From contig JANYCM010000356.1 of assembly GCA_025360285.1 (NCBI GenBank), positions 1 through 10,875 on the forward strand: a stretch of DNA of 10,875 nt. Reading direction: 5' to 3'. How positions within the stretch are numbered: the first letter of the stretch is position 1; the number at the start of each line of letters is the position of its first letter. Under the pieces are notes generated by a model, which did no database searches, was not told the origin of the DNA, and saw only the letters and a list, made by a program, of their open reading frames with translations. Positions 1 through 7,500 of this stretch are shown piece after piece. A program made the translations under genes and the position numbers. This DNA is from Sphingomonadales bacterium (GTDB lineage: Bacteria > Pseudomonadota > Alphaproteobacteria > Sphingomonadales > Sphingomonadaceae).

Positions 1-1
1 G

Positions 2-775
2 GCCGCAGGCCACCCGCGGCTGGCGTTCGAGCTTGACCTGTTCACGTCCTTGCAGGCGCATCATGACGAGGATGCGGATTATGCCGCACGTAAAGGCGTC
101 GCCGGCGGGGTGAAACTCTGGGCCGTCGGCCAGGCGCTGGCGGTGCAGCGCGCGCTGACGCTGCTGCCGGCGCGGTCGGCGGGGAATTTTCCGGATTTCA
201 GCCTTTATGATTGCCGGTCCTGCCACCGCCGGTTCAGCGACGATCCGGCGGTGCCGCTGATCGCGCGCACCAACGCGGCCCGGCCGGTGCCGCCGGGCCA
301 GGTGCTGTGGAATGACGAAAATCTGATTCTGCTGGCGGCGGCGGCGAAGGTGGCGGCACCGGTACTGGCGGGGGAACTGGAAACCCGGTCGCGGGCCTTT
401 CATGTCAGCCTGGGCGGCGACCGTGCCGGGGCGATGCGCGCCGCGGCGCCGCTGGCGGTGACCAGCGGCGCGCTGGCGCAGGCGTTCGAGGCGCGGCGCT
501 TTGACAAGGCGGCGACGCTGGCGATGCTCGATGCCGTGCTTGTCGGCAACGCGGCGCGCTATACCGATTATCAGGGCGGCGCGCAGGCGGTGATGGCGGC
601 CGACACATTGATCAGCGCGCTGGTCGCGGCGCGGCAGGTGGACCGGGCGGCGGCGCTGGCGCTGCGCCCCGATCTCGATCGCGCCTATGCCGCGGCCGCC
701 GATGCCAATCGCTGGGACCCGGCGGCGCTGCGGTCGGCGCTGGCGGCGGTGGCGGCGAAGGTGCGGGGGCTGTGA
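2..775 (+). CDS. Multiheme c-type cytochrome, cytochrome c554-like, C-terminal part (5' end outside window)
   Basis: The reading frame is open from base 2, so the gene starts left of the window; 257 residues are visible and a TTG at 50 is internal, not a start. Seen: one haem-attachment motif, CRSCH at 212-226, preceded by GHPRLAFELDLF (bases 8-43) and FPDFSLYDC. Blocks of this kind (GHPRL-F-E, then a last CXXCH about 70 residues on) are, from memory, typical of the C-terminal end of multiheme cytochromes related to cytochrome c554; these carry further haems upstream that cannot be seen here. About 180 Ala-rich, probably helical residues follow the haem motif. The stop overlaps the GTG start of the lipoprotein gene by 4 bases, tying it to the downstream operon. 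Likely an exported periplasmic electron carrier, possibly the inner partner of the barrel and the decahaem protein downstream. The family call is moderately secure; the substrate or redox partner is unknown. Confidence 0.75.
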   Translation, partial: AAGHPRLAFELDLFTSLQAHHDEDADYAARKGVAGGVKLWAVGQALAVQRALTLLPARSAGNFPDFSLYDCRSCHRRFSDDPAVPLIARTNAARPVPPGQVLWNDENLILLAAAAKVAAPVLAGELETRSRAFHVSLGGDRAGAMRAAAPLAVTSGALAQAFEARRFDKAATLAMLDAVLVGNAARYTDYQGGAQAVMAADTLISALVAARQVDRAAALALRPDLDRAYAAAADANRWDPAALRSALAAVAAKVRGL

Positions 776-2724
776 GGGTGCTGGTGCCCCTGATAGTGCC
801 ACTTCTGGTGGCACTGCTGCTCGTCGGCTGCGGCGGCGGTGGCGGGGCGAGCAGCAGCAGTGGCGGCGGCACCGGCGGCACGGTTTCGACGCCGACGACG
901 CCGACAAGTGTCTATGCCAAACCGGCGCTGGAGGCGCTTAGCCAGGCCGATGTCGAGGCGGTGATCGCGCATGGCGTTGCCGAGGCGCGGGCGCGCGGCC
1001 TGCCGGCGGTGATCGCGGTGGTCGATCGCGTCGGCAATGTGCTGGCGGTGTACAGCATGGCCGGCGCGCGGGCGACGGCGATGACGCGCGCCGGGGCGGC
1101 AGGCAACACCGATGCGCAAGGAGTGCAATTCCCGGCGGCGCTTGGCGCGATCAGCAAGGCGGTAACCGGCGCCTATCTGTCGTCGGCCGGCAACGCCTTT
1201 TCGACCCGCACCGCCTCGATGATCGTCCAGGCGCAATTTCCGCCCTCGAAGAACAGCATCGGGCTGGAATCCGGCCCGTTGTTCGGGGTGCAATTTTCGC
1301 AACTGCCGTGTTCGGACCTGAACACGCGCTTTGCTGGCGGTCTGATCGGGCCGAAGCGGTCGCCTTTGGGGCTGGCCGCCGATCCGGGGGGCTTTCCGCT
1401 GTACAAGAATGGCGTGCTGGTCGGCGGGGTCGGCATCATGGCCGATGGCGATTATGGCCTTGATCCCGAAACCAGCGATATCGACCTGGATGATGAAGAA
1501 GCCATAGCGCTGGCCGCGACCTTTGGTTTCGACGCGCCGGTGACGATCCGCGCCGACCGTATCAGCGTCGATGGCACCACGCTGCGTTATTCGGATGCCG
1601 ATGCGGCGTCGCTGAAATCCACGCCGGCCAGCGCGCCGGGCTTTGCCACGCTGGGCGCGGTCGGCAGCCTGACGCCGGTGGCGGGTTTTTATGGTGGCGG
1701 CACCAGTGCCGGCACCGCCTATGGCAGCGAAGCCAGCGGCATCCGCGCCGCGACCCTGGCCGAATTCAACAATCCCGACGCTTATGTGCTCAGCGATGGC
1801 GCCGGCAACAACCGCTTTCCGGTCCGCGCCGGGACGGACAGCGAGGCGGGAACGCCGCTCAGCGTCGCCGAGGTGAAGGCGCTGCTGGAGGAAGGCTTCA
1901 AGATCATGACCCGGGCGCGGGCGCAGATCCGGCAACCGCTCGACAGCCGGGCGCAGGTATCGCTTTCGGTGGTCGATACGCGCGGCACGGTGCTGGGCGT
2001 GGTGCGGTCGCCGGACGCGCCGATCTTCGGCATCGATGTGGCGCTGCAAAAGGCCCGGTCGGTGGCGTTTCTGTCGGGGCGTTTCGCTGCGAGTGACCTT
2101 GCCGCTGTTACCACAGCGGCAGGCGGCGCCGATGCCAATGTCCGGGATTTCGTCACCCGCACCAACGCCTTCTTCGGCAATGGCGATTTCCTGACGGGCA
2201 AATATGCCATCAGCAACCGCGCCATCGGCAATGTCGCGCGGCCCTATTTCCCCGATGGCGAGGTGGCGCGGCCCAACGGCCCGCTGTCACGCCCGGCGGC
2301 GCAATTCTCCCCCTTTTCAACCGGGCTGCAATCGGCGCTGATCGTGCAGAATCTCGTTCAGGTGCTGAATGGCGGCGATCCGCAGCGCTGCACCTTCCTG
2401 CCGGCCACAGCCGGCGGCAGCAACCGGCTGGCCAATGGCCTGCAGATCTTCCCCGGCGCGGTGCCGGTCTATCGCGGCAGCACGTTGGTCGGCGCCATCG
2501 GCGTGTCGGGGGACGGGATCGACCAGGATGACATGATTTCCTTCCTCGGCGCCAACAACGCCGGGGTGCGGGTTGGCGGGATCAGCCTGCCGCCGGCGGC
2601 GATCCGCAGCGACCAGATCGTCGTGGCGTTGTCAGGCAGCAGCGGCGTGCGGCTGCGCTTCGTCAATTGCCCGTTCGCGCCTTTCCTCGATACCGCCGAT
2701 CAAAATGTCTGCCAGGCACTGTAG
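772..2724 (+). CDS. Lipoprotein with two expanded GlcG/HbpS-type (DUF336) domains
   Basis: A 650-residue exported lipoprotein. The GTG start at 772 forms a GTGA overlap with the preceding stop, has a GAAGG about 10 bases upstream, and keeps Arg2 in the n-region, which a start at 778 would lose. Residues 1-20 are a lipoprotein signal ending in the lipobox LVGC (Cys20); a Gly/Ser-rich linker follows to about residue 40, and the absence of Asp at +2 fits outer-membrane sorting by the E. coli rule. Two copies of the GlcG/HbpS fold are recognisable: AVIAVVDRVGNVLAVYSM (79-96) with FPLYKNGVLVGGVGI (208-222), and QVSLSVVDTRGTVLGVV (about 394-410) with VPVYRGSTLVGAIGVSGDG (564-582). Known members such as Streptomyces HbpS bind haem; GlcG itself has no settled function. 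The distance between paired motifs is about 120 and 160 residues, well above the single small-domain proteins, so both copies carry large insertions. Its place between cytochrome genes suggests a redox or haem-handling job; that is inference. Confidence 0.8.
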   Translation: MRVLVPLIVPLLVALLLVGCGGGGGASSSSGGGTGGTVSTPTTPTSVYAKPALEALSQADVEAVIAHGVAEARARGLPAVIAVVDRVGNVLAVYSMAGARATAMTRAGAAGNTDAQGVQFPAALGAISKAVTGAYLSSAGNAFSTRTASMIVQAQFPPSKNSIGLESGPLFGVQFSQLPCSDLNTRFAGGLIGPKRSPLGLAADPGGFPLYKNGVLVGGVGIMADGDYGLDPETSDIDLDDEEAIALAATFGFDAPVTIRADRISVDGTTLRYSDADAASLKSTPASAPGFATLGAVGSLTPVAGFYGGGTSAGTAYGSEASGIRAATLAEFNNPDAYVLSDGAGNNRFPVRAGTDSEAGTPLSVAEVKALLEEGFKIMTRARAQIRQPLDSRAQVSLSVVDTRGTVLGVVRSPDAPIFGIDVALQKARSVAFLSGRFAASDLAAVTTAAGGADANVRDFVTRTNAFFGNGDFLTGKYAISNRAIGNVARPYFPDGEVARPNGPLSRPAAQFSPFSTGLQSALIVQNLVQVLNGGDPQRCTFLPATAGGSNRLANGLQIFPGAVPVYRGSTLVGAIGVSGDGIDQDDMISFLGANNAGVRVGGISLPPAAIRSDQIVVALSGSSGVRLRFVNCPFAPFLDTADQNVCQAL

Positions 2725-4567
2725 CGCCAGCCTTGTGGGGGCGCTGGCACTGGTGGCGGCGCCAGTGGCGGCGGCACCGTTTTCACGGCTGTTCGATTGC
2801 TATCGCGGGCTCACTCCTGCCGCCGACCGGGTGGCTGGCGAAGCGCCGCCGCCGCCCGCCGATCCGGCGCTTGCCCCCATCGAAGGTCGCCGCACCCCCG
2901 GCCCGGTGGCTGTGCCGCGGCCCGAGGTGGCGGGGCAAACCAACCCCGGCGCCGTTCCCCCGCCGCTGCCCGGCGATTTCCCGCGCGATCATCTGCCGGT
3001 GCCCGATCGCTGGCGGCTCGTCGAAACGCTCGGCCTGGTCACGTCACATCCGCGCGATCCCTATAACCAGAACACGCTGAAGGGTGACCGCCCGCTGTGC
3101 GGGACCGACGATCTGTTCCTGACATTGTCGGCGGTGTCCGACACCGTCATCGAGCCGCGCAGCTTCCCGCAGCCGGTCGGGGTGCAGACGACGCAGCAGC
3201 CGGGCAGCAATGACACGTTTGGCCGCGCGACGTCCACGGTGCTGGCGCAGACTTTCATACTGGGCGCGGCGCTGACCAAGGGATCGACCGCCTTCAAGCC
3301 ACCGGTGTTCGAGCTGCGCAGCGCCTTTGCCGTCCAGGTCAATCATGTCGGTGTATCGGAACGCCGCATCCTCAGTGTCGCGCCCTCGAAAGCCGGTTAT
3401 CGCACTGACATTTTCGTCGGCGTGCAGGAATTATTCCTCGATTATCACCTGCGCAACGTCAGCGAGCGCTATGATTTCGATTCGCTGCGCATCGGCATCC
3501 AGCCCTTTTCGACCGATTTTCGCGGCTTTCTGTTCCAGGACAATCAGCTGGGGGTGCGGCTGTTCGGCGATCGCGACGACAATCGCTTCCAGTATAATCT
3601 GGCGGCGTTCGCCCGGCTGGAAAAGGATACCAACTCCGGCCTCAACGATGTGACGCGCAATATCCGCCGCGACTATGTCCTTGTCGCCAATATCTACCGC
3701 CAGGACCTGCCATTTCCGGGCCTGACCTCGCAGTTGAGCGTCACCTACAACCGCAACCGCGAGGCCGGCCGGACGCAGATCGATACCAATGGTTTTCCGG
3801 TGCGGCCGGCGCTGATCGGCGATGACCGGCCGCGCGATTATGATGTCGTCTATCTGGGCTATAATGCCGATGGCCGCATCGGGCGGGTCAATCTGACCGC
3901 CAGTGCGACCTGGGTGGTGGGGCAGAACCGCAATTCGATCTTCACGTCAAAGCCAGCGCGGATCAGCGCGTATTTCCTCGCCGCCGAACCCTCGATCGAT
4001 TGGGGCTGGACGCGCATCCGCCTGTCCGGGCTTTATGCCTCGGGCGATTCCAACCCCTATGACAATGTCGAACATGGCTATGACGCCATTTTCGAAAACC
4101 CGCAGTTCGCTGGTGCGGACACGAGTTACTGGATCCGCCAGACCATCCCCTTTGCCGGCGGCGGTCGCGCGATTGCCATCAACGGCCGCAATGGCGTGCT
4201 CAACAGCCTGCGATCATCGAAGGAACAGGGCCAGTCCAACTTCAACAACCCCGGCACCATATTGGCCGGCATCGGCGCCGATTTCGAAGTGCTGCCGGAA
4301 CTGCGGCTGTCGGCCAATGCCAACCAATTGTGGTTCGCGACGACGGCGGTGTTGCAGGCGCTGCGCAATGAAGGCTCGATCCCGCGCTCCATCGGCACCG
4401 ATCTGTCGGTCGCCAGCATCTATCGCCCGCATTTCAACCAGAATCTGGTGTTCCGCCTGTCGGGCGCGATCTTCGCCCCGGCCGCCGGCTTTCGCGACCT
4501 GTTCACCAATGCCCCGCGTGACAGCCGCTATTACAGCGTGCTGTTCAACGCCGTGCTGAGCTATTGA
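2705..4567 (+). CDS. Putative outer-membrane beta-barrel protein of the cytochrome operon
   Basis: I place the start at ATG 2705, overlapping the lipoprotein gene by 20 bases, because it opens directly into a signal peptide (MSARHC..., hydrophobic stretch, V-A-A cleavage near residue 23); the longer frame from 2573 would put an Arg-rich, non-membrane tract in front and lie deep inside the upstream gene. The 620-residue product has a Pro-rich, probably disordered segment (about 35-105), then DPYNQNTLKGD (118-128), and then many alternating strands such as SLRIGIQPFSTDFRGFLF and QLGVRLFGDRDDNRFQYNLA. It ends in VLFNAVLSY; a terminal aromatic residue is typical of proteins inserted by the BAM machinery. 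It has no CXXCH, so it is not a fused porin-cytochrome like Cyc2. Two cysteines remain in the mature part (32 and 132) and could form a disulfide. I recognise the conserved blocks as those of unnamed proteins found near multiheme cytochromes, but not a characterised family. A conduit role like MtrB/PioB is inferred from context only. Confidence 0.72.
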   Translation: MSARHCSASLVGALALVAAPVAAAPFSRLFDCYRGLTPAADRVAGEAPPPPADPALAPIEGRRTPGPVAVPRPEVAGQTNPGAVPPPLPGDFPRDHLPVPDRWRLVETLGLVTSHPRDPYNQNTLKGDRPLCGTDDLFLTLSAVSDTVIEPRSFPQPVGVQTTQQPGSNDTFGRATSTVLAQTFILGAALTKGSTAFKPPVFELRSAFAVQVNHVGVSERRILSVAPSKAGYRTDIFVGVQELFLDYHLRNVSERYDFDSLRIGIQPFSTDFRGFLFQDNQLGVRLFGDRDDNRFQYNLAAFARLEKDTNSGLNDVTRNIRRDYVLVANIYRQDLPFPGLTSQLSVTYNRNREAGRTQIDTNGFPVRPALIGDDRPRDYDVVYLGYNADGRIGRVNLTASATWVVGQNRNSIFTSKPARISAYFLAAEPSIDWGWTRIRLSGLYASGDSNPYDNVEHGYDAIFENPQFAGADTSYWIRQTIPFAGGGRAIAINGRNGVLNSLRSSKEQGQSNFNNPGTILAGIGADFEVLPELRLSANANQLWFATTAVLQALRNEGSIPRSIGTDLSVASIYRPHFNQNLVFRLSGAIFAPAAGFRDLFTNAPRDSRYYSVLFNAVLSY

Positions 4568-4569
4568 CG

Positions 4570-7500
4570 ATGCGCTGGCCCTGGATCGCTCTCGGCGCGG
4601 TGCTGCTCGCCGCCATCGCCCCGGCGTCGGAGGGCGAAAAGCCGGTGGTGCGCGATTATGCGCTGGTCACCGCGCCGCCGGCCCCGAAAAGCCAGACGCA
4701 GGAGCAGGCTGACGCCAAGAGCGCCGGTTGCCTGACCTGCCACAGCGCCAGCGATGCCCCGACGATGCACAGGCCCGAATCGGTGGTGCTCGGCTGCACC
4801 GATTGCCATGGCGGCAATACCGCGGTGCTGGCCCCGTCCGGGCTGGCGCGCACCGATCCGGCCTATGCCCGGTTGCGTGATGCAGCGCATGTGCTGCCGC
4901 GCTATCCGCTCGCCTGGCACTTTCCGTCCTCGGCCAACCCGCAGCGCAGCTATACATTGCTCAACCGCGAGGCGCCGGCGTTCGTGCGCTTCGTCAACCC
5001 GTCCGACTATCGCGTTGTGCGCGAAAGCTGCGGTGCCTGCCACGCCCCGGTGATCGAGGCGGCGGAACGGTCCTTGATGGCGACGGGTGCGATGCTGTTC
5101 GGCGGCGCCAGCTACAACAATGGCATCGCGCCCTATAAAAACTATGTCTTCGGGGAGGCCTATACCCGTGACGGCCAGCCGGCGGCGCTGTTTTCGCCCA
5201 GCGCGCCCGGCCAGCCCTTCGGCACGCTGACCGAGGCGCAGCGGGCACGCGGGGCATTGCCGTTCCTGGTGCCGCTGCCGACCTGGCAGGTGCTGCCGCC
5301 GGCCGACATCTTCCGGGTGTTCGAACGCGGTGGCCGCAACATCAATCCGACTTTTCCCGAAATCGGCCTGCCCGATAGCCTCGGCGCGCTGCAACGGCTG
5401 GAGGAGCCAGGCCGGCCCGATATCCGCCAGTCCAACCGCGGCCCCGGCACCGGGCTGCGCATCGCCGTGCCGGTGATCAACATTCACAAGACCCGGCTGA
5501 ACGATCCCTTCACCTGGTTCATGGGGACCAATGATCAGCCGGGGGATTACCGCACCTCGGGCTGCGGCGCCTGCCATGTCGTCTATGCCAATGATCGTGA
5601 TCCGGTGCATTCCAGCGTCTTTGCGGCGGCCGGCCGCGATGGCATGACGCAGACGGTCGATCCGGTGATTCCCAAGGGCGAACCGGGCCATCCGATCACC
5701 CATGCCTTCACCCGCGCCATCCCCAGTGCGCAGTGCATGAATTGCCACATGCACCAGCCCAACATGTTCATAAACTCCTATTATGGCTACACAATGTGGG
5801 ATTATGAGGCCGATGCGCCGCGCATGTGGCCGGCCCGACAGGCATATCCGACGGCGGCGCAGGTCCGCGAAACCAATGATCGCAACCCGGAAGCGGCGGC
5901 GCCGCGTGGGCTGTGGGGCGACCCGGACTTCCTGCGCACCGTTGCCGATCGCAACGCCGCCAACAAGGATACGCAATTCGCCGATTATCACGGCCATGGC
6001 TGGAACTTCCGCGCCGTTTACAAGCGTGATCGCGCCGGCAATCTGCTCGATGCCGGCGGCAACATGGCCAGCAATGGCACCGATACGGCGCATATCATCG
6101 CCAATGACGACCCCGAAAAATGGCGCAAGGCGGGCGCGCCGGCCTTCCCGGAACCGGCTGCCGCGCCCGGCGCGGCGCAGGGCGGCAAGGCGGTGCACAT
6201 GATGTCGATCCATGCCGAAGTCGGCATGCAGTGCGGCGATTGCCATTTCGCCCAGGATGGCCATGGCAATGGCATGATCCACGGTGAAGTCGCCAATGCC
6301 GTCGAAATCGGCTGCAAGGATTGCCATGGCACCGCCGACGCGCTGCCCAGCTTGCGCACCTCCAACCTGGCGGCGCGGCCGGCGGGCATGGACCTCACAC
6401 TGCTGCGCAATCCCGATGGCCAGCCGCGTTTCGAATGGCAGGAACGGGACGGCCGCCGCGTGCTGATCCAGCGTTCGGTCAGCAACCCCAAGCTGGAATG
6501 GCGCATCCATCTGACGCGGGATTCGGTGACGCGCGGCCACCCGGATTTCAATGAAAAGGCGGCGCGCGCCAAGCTGGTCGGGCGGGTGGCAATGCCCGGC
6601 GGTGGCTATGCTTTCGGCCCCGGCGTGGCGCCAGCGGCGCGGGCGCACCAGGACAGCAACATGGCCTGTTACACCTGCCATCTGTCCTGGACGACGAGCT
6701 GTGGCGGTTGCCATCTGCCGATCGAGGCGAATTGGAAGACGACGTCCCACAAATATGAGGAGCAGGAAACGCGCAATTTCGCGACCTATAATCCGCAGGT
6801 GGCGCGCGATGACATGTTCCAGCTTGGCCTGCACCAGACCAGCAAGGGCAATGTCGTCGCGCCGGTGCGGTCGTCCTCGGCGCTGATGCTGTCATCGGTC
6901 AACATCAACCGCGAACGCATCTATGTGCAGCAGCCGCCGATTTCGGCCGCGGGTTTCTCCTCCCAGGCCTTTGCGCCGCATTACCCGCATACCGAACGGC
7001 GCGAGGAAACCAAGACGTGCAGCGATTGCCATGTCGCCAAGGCCGGCGACAACAACGCCATCATGGCGCAATTGCTGCTGACGGGGACCAATTTCGTCAA
7101 CTTCATCGGCGCCCAGGCGTGGGTGGGGCTGGATGGCGGTATCGAAGCGGTGCGGGTGACCGAATATTCCGAACCCCAGGCGGTGATCGGTTCCTATCTG
7201 CAAAAATATGCCTATCCGGATTACTGGCGCCAGCATGTCGAAAAGAACGGGCGGGAACTGATCAACTGGGTGCGAGGCAAGATTTTCGACGCCAAGGGAT
7301 CGGGCGAGACCAATCCCACCGAAGATATTCGCAACGTCCATCAACAGGCCGGCGGTGCGGCGCGCTGTATCCAGGCGCGCGGCGAATATCTGTTCGTCGC
7401 CGAAGGCAAGGGCGGTTTTCGCGCCTATGATATCGCCAATATCGCCAACAAGGGCGTTTCCGAAAAGATCGTCGCCGCGCCGTTTTCGCCCTTGGGGCAT

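Noticed and set aside
685..2049. A 454-codon minus-strand frame opposite the lipoprotein gene
   Set aside because: Its composition is Arg/His/Ala-rich without any domain, while the plus strand has a lipobox and two recognisable domains.
2573..2704. The longer start of the barrel gene
   Set aside because: It would add 44 Arg/Cys/Ser-rich residues ahead of a well-formed signal peptide and increase the overlap with the upstream gene to more than 150 bases.
2705..4567. The barrel protein as a fused porin-cytochrome of the Cyc2 kind
   Set aside because: There is no CXXCH motif anywhere in the frame.
4561..6834. A 757-codon open frame on the minus strand opposite the decahaem cytochrome gene
   Set aside because: It is a shadow of GC-rich coding: it is very rich in Arg, His, Gly and Ala, has no recognisable motif, and lies opposite ten intact haem sites in the plus frame.
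4729..7032. The decahaem protein as a nitrite or hydroxylamine-type multihaem enzyme
   Set aside because: No CXXCK site is present and no block resembling NrfA or hydroxylamine oxidoreductase was recognised; an enzymatic role is not excluded, only these families.
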